The notes under the pieces: generated by a model
Seen by the model: the letters and a program-made list of their open reading frames with translations, nothing else
The model's database searches: none
What the model was told of the DNA's origin: nothing
Shown here: piece after piece, positions 11,371 through 23,356 of the stretch
Position numbering within the stretch: the first letter of the stretch is position 1
How the letters are laid out: each line of letters opens with the position of its first letter
NCBI GenBank assembly: GCA_037447605.1
Contig: CM074808.1
Location: forward strand, 1,930,734 to 1,994,733
Length of the DNA stretch: 64,000 nt
Reading direction: 5' to 3'
Origin: Zygnema circumcarinatum
Lineage: Eukaryota > Streptophyta > Zygnematophyceae > Zygnematales > Zygnemataceae
Program-made: the position numbers and the translations under genes

Positions 11371-11676
11371 TGTCTCTCCCTGCCTCCGCAGATGACAGGG
11401 AGCAGCAATTCAGCATGATCAGCCCTGCAAGCAACGCCGTGCCCTCCTCTTCAGCAGGAGCCATCCGTCCATCCATCCATGGCATCATCTCGCCATCCTC
11501 CCCATCATGGCCCAGCATACCGTACATAGACCGTATAGACTACCGTACAATGGAGTACAGTACAGTACAGTACTGTACAGTCACCATGGATTCGTACAGG
11601 TTGTCGTACGGCAACCGTTGCGTCCAACGGCTGTCCAGGCCGGCGGAGTGGAGAGGGAGCGGAGCCTGGAGTTACC
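11371..11676. promoter_or_regulatory. Shared divergent promoter with GTAC cluster
   Basis: Only 306 bp separate the two opposed start codons, so both genes must share this region. A run of overlapping GTAC cores (five at 5-bp spacing in 11555-11578, others at about 11543, 11592 and 11605) is the most striking feature. GTAC is the core bound by plant SBP-box factors; that use here is inference. Confidence 0.5.
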
Positions 11677-14600
11677 ATGGCCATGGCGATGGCGGTCCGA
11701 GCTCGTCTTGTTCCCACGCTCGTCCCTCCCGCCATGGCTTCACGCTCCGCCCGGAACAGAGATGCAGGCTCCTTTCCAGCAAGCCTCCTTCGAAGTAGGA
11801 GGGAGCTTTCTCACGCATGGTGGGCGGGGACTTGCCAGCTGGCTGTCTGCTATGCAGCGCTGGCCTCTCTCGCCGGGAGCGTAAGTGCTACGAGTTCCGA
11901 GTATCTCATCGGAGTGGGCAGCTATGACGTAACCGGGCCTGCAGGTAGGATTTTTCGTCAGGTTTTCGTGCGGGTGCACAATGAGCGAAGAAAGAGGATT
12001 TCTTGTCGACTTTTCTCGAAATTCTCGGCTTGCAGCTTTCAGATGAATGCATTTTTAATAATAGGTTATATTCTTCAAGTTTTTCCTAAGCTTATTTTAT
12101 GCACATTGACCTCCTGAAGTCATGCATGTATTTGAGGAGTGTGCCTTCTCTACCTGATGCTCTCTGAGGGTATCTACACGTTTCTCTGGGGATGATGGTG
12201 TAAGCAGCTGATGTGAATATGATGGGGTACGCCAACCCGGCTCAGATTGCTGCCGGCATTCACATGCGGCTGCGGGCACGAGCCTTCATTGTGGCATCGC
12301 CTCTAGCCAAGACTTCAGTGCAGGCGGACTCCACCGTTGTCTTTGTGAATCTGGATGCATGCATGGGCGAGCAGGCTGTCACCACAGAAGTGGTCAGAAG
12401 GCTTCGAACGAGGTAAGATAGTTACTCTCGTCCCCAAAAGATAAAAATTAAAAATTAAGGGGTGGAGGGGGCCGGGGGGAGGGGAGAGGAGAGGGGAGAT
12501 GATTTCGTGGGAAAATATGTTCGGCAGTAGCCCGTATTTCTTCCATCGTGCAATTCCGAAGGATAAGGTACTACAATACGATAATCAGTGCAGTATGGCT
12601 TGCAGCTGAAACTTCACTTTCAAGCCTTTATGCAGAGGCTGATAAACTTGATTTTGTTTCCCGCAACTAGAAAATTTTTCGACATTCTTACGAAGCGTCT
12701 GCCTTTCTCTAGTGGTTCTGAAGTTTTTGTTTTCTACTTGATTGTTACTCCTGCTTGTCGGACCGCCGCTATACCTTGGTGCAGGCGAAGTCAATTTTTA
12801 AACCACACTCTTTAATTAATAATGCGGCAATCGTGATTGTAACACTCACGAGTCCATATATGCTGCGACGGAGGAAAGTTGAGAGGCTTGTCCTGCGTGA
12901 AAAGCACGCCATGTGTTTTTTTGACAGGTATGGCGACCTTTACACTGAAAAAAACATCATCATCAGTGGTATTCACACCCATTCGGGTCCAGGAGGCTAC
13001 CTTCAGTATGCAGTTTACCTCATCACCTCGTGGGGCTTTGTTCGCCAATCGTTCGAAGCCCTCGTGGCCGGCATAGTGGAGGCCATTGTTGAGGCCCACG
13101 AAAGTCTTCAACCTGGCAGTATTTACATCAAGGAGGGTGAGTTCCATGATAAATGCATTAAATGACCGCTTGCGGTTGTCTAGTTATGTTTATCAGGTTA
13201 AGGAGTTTCTATCTGACCACATTTTAGCTCTGTTCTGTCTCCAATTCTCGGAAGATTAGACGCCATAATGGCCCTCTGGGGGCTTCTTTGTGGTGCTTGA
13301 CTGCGGTTCAAGTTAAGCGGTTGATTACGTCACTGCATCTGAGTGTTAAGTCTGCAATTCGAAGAGCTGAACAGTTCTGCCGGTCTGCAGGTGAGCTGCT
13401 GGATGCCAACATCAACCGCAGCCCGAGTGCTTATCTCAATAATCCGGAAGAGGAACGGAGCCAATACCCGCATGACGTGGATAAGGAGATGACTCTCCTG
13501 AAGTTTCTAGACAGTGAAGGCGATCCCCTCGGTGTTCTGAATTTTTTTCCAGTGCACGGGGTGTCGATGAATCGAACGAATGGCTTGATTTCTGGCGATA
13601 ACAAGGGGGCTGCATCGCGCTTTATGGAAGACTGGCTGGATGGGTACTTGGGCAGGGGAGTGGCAGGAGAGGAGGCAGACCTGGTTGGTGTAAGCAATGA
13701 CATGGGAGGGGACGGGTTGGGAGAGACGAGCCAAACCGAGCAAGACGACGATTTTGATAGTAAGCCCAACTTCTGCTCTCTCCTTTCTGCTGCTGGCGAG
13801 TTCAATCTTCCCCCATCTCCCCATACAAGCTGAACTTCCTGTCGCTTATCTTTCCGTGTCTGAAGCAGTTGTGAAAGGTCTCCATGTCTCTCCTCGATTC
13901 TCGAGTCCTGGAGGGCAGCCGAGCAGTCCTGCCGGCAGCAGACTGCACCGCGTTCGCACGCAGAGGCGGAGCGTGAGAGGAGGGAAGCCCTTCGCTGTGG
14001 CCGCATTCGCCACCTCCAATGAGGGGGACGTCTCCCCCAACGTTGGAGGGCCCTTCTGCATCGACACAGGCGAGCCCTGCGACTTCTACGCCTCCACGTG
14101 CGGCGGCTCTGTGGAGAAGTGCATTGGCCGAGGTCCTGCGTAAGGGCCGGCCGCCCTCTGTTCAGCGTTTTGGGTAGTCAGATTTTGGAGGGTCTAGCAA
14201 AGTGTACCAAGGGGGGAAGAGGGAAGTGGTGACTGAACTGGAAGGCAAGTAGAGGCAAGTAGAGGCAAGTTGATGTTTTGGGTTGTGTGTGCTGCTGGCA
14301 GGTGGCCAGAGGACGACTTTGCAAGCACAAGAATGATTGCCGATAGGCAGTATCAGAAAGCCCGACAACTCTTTCTTAGTGCTCAGGAGTCTCTTGCAGG
14401 CTCAGTGGGACACCGACAAACGCACCTCCTCATGTCTGACCTGGAGGTGCAGCTACCGCCCTCTTCGCCAGGTGGCGAGCCGACATTGGTCCACACGTGC
14501 CCGGCTGCTCTCGGCTTCAGTTTTGCAGCCGGAACCACGGACGGTCCGGGTGCATTTAACTTCAAGCAGGGCGATAACAAGGTGGAAACTTGCCTCGCTT

Positions 14601-16172
14601 TCTCTGCTTTGCGCTGCACGAGGGTGCAGGCTGAATAGTGTGGGCTTTCGTCTTGGACCACGCTACTGTATTTGTGAACAGTTTTTATCAATTTTGGCCA
14701 TGCAGGGAAACCCCTTTTGGCGCATAATTGGAGGCTTTTTGAAGTCCCCTTCAGCTGCCCAAGTGGAGTGTCAGAAACCCAAACCAATCCTGCTCGACAC
14801 TGGCGAAATGTCTTTGCCGTATCCATGGGCGGTATGATTTTTTAGCGTAACTGAAAAGGGATGAATAGCATGGTTCTCATTTGTCAGTGAAAGAGACCGT
14901 TCATGCTGCCCATCGACACGGAAAGCAGGTTTAACTTGGTTCTAACTTGACTATCACAGAAGTTGTTCTTTAACTTCGACGTAAATGCTGACTGTTCTGC
15001 TGGAAATGGTGACTTGCATGCTGAGCCCCCACAATGAAACTGCCGTTTGAAATGTCTGGGAGCAGGCAGCAATCCTTCCCATTTCTATCCACAAAATTGG
15101 ATCGCTCGTCATTTTGGGGGTTCCGGGAGGTGAGTCTCAACCAATCCTCGTGCGAAGGGATGCTGCTCTAAGGACTGCATAGGGACAGTGCTCCTCTCCT
15201 CCTTTCCCATGACACGTGCGTTCCAACGCCTACAAAGATGATTCGAGCAGTGGACTGCCTTTGTTGGAGGCTGCAGAGCTCTCCACCATGGCAGGCCGCA
15301 GACTGCGCACTGCTGTGAAGGCGGCCCTGCAGGAGAGCTCTCCGGAGCAGTTCGGCAACAGCACGAGAGTGGTGATTGCAGGGCTTGCAAATGCATACTC
15401 GCAATACATCACTACGTACGAGGAGTATCAGATTCAGCGATATGAGGTAATGCCGTCTCGGACTCCTTCCTAGCTTCGCAGGACCTTCCGTGTAGCTCTT
15501 GCTTGATGCTTGTCCGAAAACAGCCTCGTTTTGCTGCATGATAACTGATGAGATAAGGGGGTGACATAAGAACAGGTGTTGATGATGTTAACGGAGGTGG
15601 GGAATCCGCAGGGTGCGTCTACACTGTACGGCCCGCACACTCTGAGTGCGTACATTCAAGAGTTTCAGAAGCTCGCTGTGGCCCTCGCTCTCGGGAGGAA
15701 GGTTCCGGACGGCCCCTCCCCTCCCAACCTCCTGTCTCGCCAGATTGGCTTCCTTCCCCCGGTTGTGGCCGACGCAGTGCCACGTGGCGTCAAGTTCGGG
15801 GACGTTGTGCGCGACATCGCTCCCAACACCACTGTGGCGAATGGAGACACAGTGGAAGCCGTGTTCTGGTCCGCCTGTCCGAGAAACGACCTCCATACGG
15901 AAGGCACCTTCGCCGTGGTGGAGAGGCTGGACGTGGCCTCTGGGGAGTGGGTGCCCAAGTACGACGACGACGACTGGTGCCTCAAGTTCCGGTGGAGGCG
16001 GCCCTCCAAGCTCAGCCGGTACAGCGTGGCGACCGTAACATGGGAGATTCCGCAGCCGGCAGCGGGGGGGGTGTACCGGCTGCGGCACTTTGGAGCGCAC
16101 AAGCGGTTTTTGGGGAAAGTGGAGCACTTCTGGGGGGCTTCGACTGCCTTCACGTTGAGGAAACGCTGTTAG
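11677..16172 (+). CDS. NCER: Neutral ceramidase
   Basis: Hydrolyses the N-acyl bond of ceramide to sphingosine and fatty acid. Ten exons fit in phase: 11677-11944, 12208-12412, 12928-13136, 13391-13759, 13869-14139, 14302-14581, 14706-14831, 15066-15129, 15277-15446, 15612-16172 (about 840 residues). Family landmarks read in order: YLIGVGSYDVTGPAADVN, NMMGYA, FVNLDACMG, GIHTHSGPGGYLQY (zinc-site His), GVSMNRTNGLISGDNKGAA, GDVSPN (around residue 404, the region of the catalytic Ser), CPAALGFSFAAGTTDGPGAF, LLDTGEM, GLANAYSQYITTYEEYQ, LYGPHTL, SACPRNDL and a C-terminal Ig-like domain. The N-terminus is hydrophobic after a basic stretch, as expected for a secretory or ER protein. An extra segment of about 75 residues (about 312-388) interrupts the catalytic domain. 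The start ATG lies in a CCATGG context. Confidence 0.95.
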
Positions 16173-16407
16173 TATGCTTCCTGTCAGAGGGAGGACGACC
16201 TGTAAAGTCTTTTGTGGGGCGTAGGAGTGCGCCAGTGTGCCAGTGTGTATAAAAGCATCTCGTTCAGGGTTGAATGGCATGGGATTTGCAGAATAGTCGG
16301 TAGACATGTGCGTGTGAACCCCCCTTGTGGAGTACATAGGTGTCATCAGAAGGGGAGGCCCGCTGCTCGTTAAAACCATTCAATATCAATCCCTTATTTT
16401 TTGTGTG

Positions 16408-16484
16408 TAAATTCGCAAGCCCAATGTTGGAAATTCGCAAGCCCAATGTCGGAAATTCGCAAGCCCAATGCTGGAAATTCGCGG
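16408..16484. repeat. 22-bp tandem repeat, 3.5 copies
   Basis: The unit AAATTCGCAAGCCCAATG plus YYGG occurs three times and then half a time. Copies differ only in the YY dinucleotide. Confidence 0.9.
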
Positions 16485-16650
16485 CTTTCTGTGAACTAAG
16501 CTGACCATTCAGTGCCTTGCAACCGTGGCTGCGAATCCATGTACCGCTGCCCGGCCTTCAATCCTCTGATCCCGGTCTGGCGAGGAACGTTGTGGACATG
16601 TCCTTTGCATGTCCATGTTGAGCCTTGTGGCCATGCATGCCATGGGTCTT

Positions 16651-16685
16651 GGTCATGGACATGGTCATGGTCATGGTCATGGGCT
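16651..16685. repeat. Hexamer TCATGG/ACATGG microsatellite
   Basis: Five to six near-perfect hexamers, within a wider CCATGG/GCATGC-rich stretch. Confidence 0.8.
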
Positions 16686-16901
16686 CATGGCCCCTTCCGG
16701 CCATGTACCCATGGCAAACGTACTCCTCCAGTGGCCAACATCCATGCCATGTGCCCCATGGCCATGTGTCGCGGCATCCGGTGCCCCTTCTGGTCTCGTG
16801 TGAACGGCGTCCGCGACGCGCTGGTTTGGTCGTTCTGATTCTGTACGTACGCCGTCCCTTCTATCGTCCGTACGACGGAGCCGAATCGACCACATGTTTA
16901 C

Positions 16902-17846
16902 GGGTAGTGATATTTCCACCCCTTTTTTGGATCCAAACACCCCTTCCCGGCCGGGCAGATTTCAAAAAGGATTAAAAACGGAAAATGCTTTTTTCACACC
17001 TTTTTGGAATCGATACCCACCCTCTATCGGCAGATTTTATTTTTGCGAATGAAGGAAAATGATAACCCGTCACCCCATTTTGAATATCCCGCCTACTTGA
17101 ATTTTTTTTTCACGCGTGCGGTCAATCGCAGCCGTCGATTCCCTCGCAGATCGCAACACGGCAGATCACTATTTGCTCTGCAGCCGGGCTCGGTCACAGC
17201 GAATGGCACGTGCCCACGTATCCCGCCAAACTCGTCTCCAAAAGTTGTCCGTACAAATGTCGTATGGTTGCAACTTTGAGGAACCCAAAATACATTGAGA
17301 GCTTGAACCAATCAAAATTTTCCACGTCGATATGTAACACGTGGTAGATGTTGATTGGTTGGAAACTGACAATGACGAGATCTCGGGCCGAGGGACGCGC
17401 GCACTCGCACTTGCGATCCGGCTTTGACGGGACTCGTGGGCGCTTTCCATTCGCTGAAATCGAGCCCGGCTCCAGATCGAACGGTGATCTGCAGTGGTGC
17501 GATCTGCGAGGGAAATCGACAGATGCGATTGACATGCACGTGTGAAGGACGGACACCCGCGAACGATCTCGTGGCGGACGGATCTTCCGCTCCGAGCGGA
17601 TTCGAGCAGGCAGATATTTCTTTCCCTCAAAAAAAAAATTCAGGGAGGCGGGATACAGTATTCAAAATGCGGTGACGGGGTATCATTTTCCTTGGTTAGC
17701 AAAAATAAAATCAGCCGACGGAAGAAGGTGGGTATCGATTCCAAAAAGGTGTGAAAAAAACATTTTCCGTTTTTAAACCCTTTTGAAATCTGCCCGGCCG
17801 GGAAGGGGTGTTTGGATCCAAAAAAGGGGTGGAAATATCACTACCC
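16902..17846. mobile_element. Fold-back Mutator-like MITE, 945 bp, 9-bp TSD
   Basis: Begins GGGTAGTGATATTTCC and ends with its inverse. It is flanked by perfect direct repeats CATGTTTAC at 16893-16901 and 17847-17855. The inverted arms run almost to the centre: 16902 to about 17235 pairs with about 17405-17846, including GGATCCAAACACCCC, ATCGATACCC, AATGATA and CCCTCGCAGATCGCA motifs. The central ~165 bp also contains nested short inverted repeats (CCAATCAA...TTGATTGG). A 9-bp TSD and long TIRs are typical of the Mutator superfamily. There is no coding capacity. It lies about 500 bp upstream of the CHX start codon. Confidence 0.9.
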
Positions 17847-18109
17847 CATGTTTACACCGATTTTCGCCAAATTCGTCCACCGACCTACGGGGAGCCACGT
17901 CAGTGCTGCACCGACACGGTTTCTTGTCGCATCGACCGGCCACCAACCGCCGGATGGCTCACCGACATGATGTGAACCGAAATGTCGGTGCAAATGTCGG
18001 TGCAAATGTCGGTGAGGATGTCTGTGCCGCCTCCAGAATGCATGTTCTCGGGAAATGCCCCTCCCATTCGGCCGGGCCCGCTCCGCCTCCGCTTTTAGCC
18101 CCCGGCTTC

Positions 18110-18340
18110 GAAGGAAGGGGAGGGAGGGAAGGAGGGAGGAAGGTGCGAGCGGAGGGAGGGAGGGAGGGAGGAAGGTGAGATCGGAGGGAGGGAGCGAGGG
18201 AGGGAGGTGCGAGCGGAGGGAGGGAGGGAGGGAGGTGCGAGAGGAGGGAGGAAGGGAGGGAGGGAGGGAGGTGCGAGCGGAGAAGAAAGGGAGGGAGGGA
18301 GGGAGAGAGGGAGAAAAGGAGGGAGGGAGAGAGCCGCAAG
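18110..18340 (+). repeat. Purine minisatellite (GGGA)n upstream of CHX start
   Basis: Units of roughly 28-48 bp built from GGAGGGAGGGAGG plus GTGCGAGC or GTGAGATC. It ends about 5 bp before the ATG, so it is probably 5' UTR or core promoter. Runs such as GGGAGGGAGGGAGGG meet the G-quadruplex pattern. Confidence 0.85.
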
Positions 18341-18345
18341 TAGCC

Positions 18346-21300
18346 ATGGCGGGCGGCGACTGCACGACGTGGAAGGCCTCGTCCAACGGCGCGTGGGCGG
18401 GCGATAACCCCGTCCACTTCGCGCTGCCGCTGCTCACCATCCAGCTCTGCCTCATCCTCTGCTTCTCACGCATATTCAGCATCCTGCTGCGACCCCTCCA
18501 CCAGCCACGCGTCATTGGGGAGATTCTGGTTAACTTCCCTTCCTATATTCCCGTTAATTCTAGTAAAACTATTCTCTCCTACCCTCTGCTGCTTAATCTC
18601 CCCTCCGCAATTTTTTAATTCCAAATGGTTTTCTGACTAGCTGCATGTTTCTGCGATTCGCAGGGCGGCATCGTGCTGGGGGCCTCCGTGCTGGGCAACA
18701 TCCCGCAGTACCAGGAGGACCTCTTCCCCACCGCGAGCCTCACGGTGCTGACCACAGTGGCCAACCTTGGACTGCTCTTCTTCCTCTTCATGGTGGGTCT
18801 CGAGCTCGACCTCCGCAGCCTCCTCCGCACCGGCAAGAGCGCCGTCATCATCTCCGCCAGCGGCATCCTCGTGCCCTTCTCTCTGGGCGTGGGCGTCTCC
18901 TTCATCATCCGCCGCGTGCTGGGCATCGTCGACAGCAAGTTCCTCCCCTTCGTCGTCTTCATGGGCGTGGCCATGTCCATCACCGCCTTCCCCGTGCTGG
19001 CGCGCATCCTCGCGGAGAGGAAGCTCCTCACCACAGAGGTGGGGCAGCTCGCCATGTCGGTCGCCGCAGTGGACGACATCACCGCGTGGGTTCTGCTCGC
19101 CCTCGCCATCGCCCTCTCGTCGAACTCGAGCGGTCAGATCGTGGCTTGGATTCTCCTCTGCGCGCTCGCCTTCCTGGTGACAATGTTCGGCGCAGTGAGG
19201 CCCCTCATGGCGCGGATCAGCCGGCAGGTGGTCGAGAACGAGCCCATCCCCGAGTGGATAGTGGGCATCACTCTCACAGGCGTTCTGGTGTCGGCTTTCG
19301 CCACAGATGTGATCGGAATTCACGGCATTTTCGGCGCTTTTGTGTTCGGTTTAGTCATACCCAAAGACGGGCCCTTCGCGGGCATCATCATGGAGAAGAT
19401 TGAGGACTTCACCATGACCTTGCTGCTGCCTCTGTACTTCGCGTCCAGCGGTCTCAACGTGCGGTTCCGGTCCATGTCCGGATGGAGGTCCATTGGGCTC
19501 GTCGTGCTCGTGATCGGAGTGGCCTGCATCGGGAAGATTGGTGGTACCATCTTTGCAGCAGTGATGACCAAAATTCCTTTCCGCAAGGCTCTCGTGCTTG
19601 GTGTCCTTATGAACACAAAGGGGCTGGTGGAGCTCATCGTTCTCAACATCGGTTTGCAAAAGAAGGTGAGGCATGCAGATCCAACACATGAAAGTGGCGC
19701 TCGCCATCAGACAAGTGGGTTATGCCGGTATGGCCTTTTTCAGAGGTTGAAGCATGTTTGTTAGGAGAGGTGAGTTCAAAGCAGTGAACTCAAACATTTT
19801 ACTCAAATGGAATGCATGTTTGTACACTGCAGGTCATCACCCAGGAGCTTTACACCATCATGGTGATCATGGCTCTTGTCACAACCTTCATGACGAACCC
19901 TCTCGTCACATGGCTGTATCCTTCCGCGGAAGGCGGCGAGAACAAGGCGCGAGAAGAAGCGAAGAAGAGCGACGAGGACCTGCGCTTGCTAGTGTGCATC
20001 CATGGCGCGCACTCAATCCCCCCCGCGCTCAACCTCATGGAGATGTCGCGCGGCACTCGCAAGCATCCTCTCAAAGCCTTCATGCTGCACTTGGTGGAGT
20101 TCTCAGAACGCTCCTCCGCCATCATGATGGTGAGAAACTTGTGGCTCTGGAGAACGTAAACGTGTACTTGCGGAGCTCTTGCGTTTTGTTTTCATCTGTC
20201 CCTTTTCTATTGCCATGAACTTAAAACCCCAGATTTACTCAATATGTGCATTCTAATGCCGAAATTGCTTAGGGGGGCGTTCACAGGTGACGCGAGTTCG
20301 GAAAAATGGAAAGCCATTTATAAGCAAGGATGGGAAGAAGAAGGGACCGGACCAGGTGGCTGTGGCCTTCCAGGCGTATGCGCGGCTGAGCAAGGTGTCG
20401 GTGGAATCCATGACCGCCATTTCAGGCTTCTCGAACATGCATGAAGACATCTGCAGCGTAGCTGTTGACAAGCGCGTCAACCTCATCGTCCTGCCATATC
20501 ACAAATGTGCAGTAAGTGTTGCTATCGCTTGCATCCTTTGGAACGTAGCATCATCAGCAATTTCATCCTTCTTCTCCTTACTTCCTATGTTGCGTCACAA
20601 TATTCTGTTGCTGTCACTTCGGCCAGCATCAGCTTCCCCGTCATGCTCCTCTCCCGTTTAGTGCCACATTTCAGTCAACCCAAAACGCTGTCGAGACCAT
20701 GTGCTGCTGACGCGCTTTCCCCTTGTTCCCCTGCCCGAGTGCCGACCTGCTCCCTGCAAAGCCTACCTTGTTGTGAACTTGCCGCTCTCCCTCATGCTGC
20801 GGATCCCTGCAGGGTCCCGACGGGCTGGAGATCGGCAACCCGAACCTCCTCTCCGTGACGCGGCGAGTGCAGCGCGCGGCCCCGTGCTCCGTGGCGGTCC
20901 TCGTGGACCGCAGCCTGGGGGAGGCGGTGCAGGTCCCCCCCGAGCAGCTCGAGCAGCGCGTGGCAGCGCTCTTCTATGGCGGACCGGACGACCGCGAAGC
21001 GCTGGGCATCGCGCAGCGCATGGCGGAGCATCCCGGGATCGCTGTCACCGTCATCCGCTTCCTTCCTGCGGCGCGGGAAGAGGTCGTGCTATCGATGCCT
21101 GCCGCAGCGCAGGGAGAAGAGCAGCCGGAGGAAGGGTTGGCATCCGCTCCTGACGACAGCGAGGACTGCGAGGCGCAACTGGACGAGGAGGCGCTGCAGA
21201 CTGTGAAGGCAAACGCGAGAAAATTGAGCAAAGAGGAGAGTAGACCAGTGAAGGCGACTCACAATGCTGAGGAGGTTGGGACTCAAACGCTCTTTTACGA

Positions 21301-21637
21301 GGAGCGCGAGACTGAGGACGCGGTTGCGGCAGCCATAGATGTTTTGGGAGAGTCTTACAACTTGATAATTGTTGGTCGAGGGCGACGGCCTGCACCACTG
21401 TTGGTCCGAGCCATGGAGGCGAGAACACCCTCCGTGTGGCAGAGCGAGGAGGCTGCCGGGCTGGGCACCGTGGGAGCAGCCCTCGCAGCCCAGGACGCGG
21501 CCCCTGCAGGGGCCTCCCTCCTGGTGGTGCAGCGCCATGACTCGGCGCTCGTGCAGACGGCATCGCTTGCGCCGAGCGGGGCCGCCACGCCGCGGAGGCA
21601 GCACCCTGCTGACGAGTACGCGGCACCAATGCCTTAA
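18346..21637 (+). CDS. CHX-type cation/H+ antiporter (CPA2 family)
   Basis: Monovalent cation/proton exchanger of plant endomembranes or plasma membrane. Five exons in phase: 18346-18528, 18664-19665, 19833-20129, 20287-20511, 20813-21637, about 843 residues. The first ~430 residues form the Na+/H+ exchanger domain with about a dozen membrane segments. Landmarks are HQPRVIGEIL-GGIVLGASVLG, LFFLFMVGLELDLRSL, AFPVLARILAERKLL, AAVDDITAWVLLALA, GAFVFGL, LLPLYFASSGLNVRF and NTKGLVELIVLNIG. The cytosolic half has USP-like CHX landmarks (SRGTRKHPLKAFMLHLVEFSERSS, VNLIVLPYHK, LVDRSLG, DDREAL). The usual ND of the ion site reads DD here. The third exons and beyond match CHX proteins from memory; the exact transported ion cannot be told. 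The start ATG has the context GTAGCCATGGCG. Confidence 0.93.
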
Positions 21638-23356
21638 GACCGATCCTATTTCATTTTTGCAGTTCTTGTGCATCCGTTCGGAAGCTTTTGCTTGTGATTT
21701 TTTAGGGTTAGGGCTGTACATAGTCGGCAGCTGAGCGGTTACTGTTAGGGTTAAAGTGCGTGCAGCTTATAAAGGTCTACTGGCAGGGAACTGGCGTTAC
21801 TTGGTTCATTTATCTGCATAGGTGTTTGGAGTCGGGAAGGCTCGCCCCGACACGGCTGATGAGTTTTAGAGAGGATGGGTCATTAGGTGGCGAGGGGACG
21901 TTTGGATGTGGGGCACCACTCGAGAAGGAAGGGGGAGCTCGATTTTTTTTAGATGTATATGTAGTCTTTGTATTTAGTATTCTTTTTGTAAACTTTCATT
22001 TCACAATACAAGAGAAGTGAGGACGACCAAGCAGCAGAATACAATAATTGATTGACAGGTTTCATGGCTTTGCATGCATGCCGGTTTGATTTACCAATAT
22101 GAGAAAAAAGCAGAATCGTGAGACCACTTCAAAGGAAATCCTGCGTGAAGTTGATTTTTAGGGTTTTTAGGAAGGGAAAAGTGCAAACCGAAGAGCAGCT
22201 TGCAGTCGTTATTGGAATCGAAGTCGCAAACAATGGCAATAGAGACGAGCCTGAGTATAATTTCTGGATCCGGGTTTTAATTTTACAGAATTCTTCTGAG
22301 GTAAATCCAGATCGCGTCGACAGGGGGGGGTCATGTGCCAGGAGGCGCCTGTTTGAGTTCACGCACAGAACTGTGCTGAGGTAGCCGCATTAGAAAAGGC
22401 GCCGTCTGATCCAGAGATTGAGCACTGGCGTTCAACCGTGAACCCTAAAAAAGGGCTGCAGAAGTGGGAGGGAGGAAGGGAGGGAGGAAGGGGTTGATCA
22501 TAAGTCTAAAGGGCGCCCTCAGGGAACGTTTCTGGTTCTGGTTTCCGGTTTTTGGTTTTCTGTTTTTCACTTCTGTGTAAGCGGGACCGCGGGAGGTGTC
22601 GACGTTGAAAAAACAATCTCCCGCGACGTTGAAAAAACAATGTACCTCGGCGGCTTGTTCGAAAATAGTACATTACGATGTGTGCATACATCTTAACGTG
22701 AGGGTGAACATGTACCGGTTTTGAAATTTCTTTGTTCAGGAAAAGGTCAAAGATTTCTATTGACAGGCGAGGAAAGGATGCAGGAGTGCGAGCCGAGATG
22801 TACATCGGAGGCATGCGGCATGCTTGCATGCATGGCAAGGCCTTGGAAGTGCAAAATGTCTGCCATGCATGCATACATACATACATACATACATACATAC
22901 ATGTATACATACATTACATACATACATACATAGGACTGTAGATCTCAACTTGGAACTACAGTATTCCCAAGTTCCCAAGTTTTAGCGCATGCGATTGTGC
23001 ACAATTCAAACAACCTGCGACAGAGTCGTTCACAAGGGCAAATACAGGACCGCTGTGAATAGCTAAATTCCCATCCTCCTATGACATCTCGCCACGTACG
23101 ACACTTTGTATACGTGGCATGCCGTGAATGGCTGCATCCCAGAACTGAGACATTGGTCCAAGCACACGGATCCCCTCCCGTTGCTGACGAGAAGATATCC
23201 CCCCGCGGATGCGCCACGTGGCCAAACGCCGCGCTCTGATTGGGCGGCCTAGCGCCACCCCATCGACCGGAGGGCGGCCTCCCCCTTGAAGGGGCGGCCC
23301 TTGGAAAAGTGGTCTGTTGTGACAGGCGAGCAGGACAGGCGGCGAGCTCGGCAGCC
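21638..23356. other. Intergenic, CHX to ABM gene
   Basis: No gene. Contains TTAGGG-like words near 21703 and 21738, a CGACGTTGAAAAAACAAT direct duplication at about 22597 and 22621, a (CATA)n microsatellite at about 22868-22932, and a CCACGTGGC G-box at about 23213 some 140 bp before the next start codon. Confidence 0.6.
22868..22932 (+). repeat. (CATA)n microsatellite
   Basis: About 15 tetranucleotides CATA with small interruptions (GTATACATACATTACATA). Confidence 0.95.

Larger units (their letters stand above)
16173..16901. other. 3' flank of the ceramidase gene
   Basis: No gene. It holds two short tandem repeats (listed separately) and then GTACG-rich sequence up to the MULE target site. 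No clear AATAAA was found close to the stop codon. Confidence 0.6.

Noticed and set aside
17169-17630. Open frames inside the 945-bp fold-back element
   Set aside because: They mirror each other because the element is a palindrome; no conserved domain, so not a captured gene.
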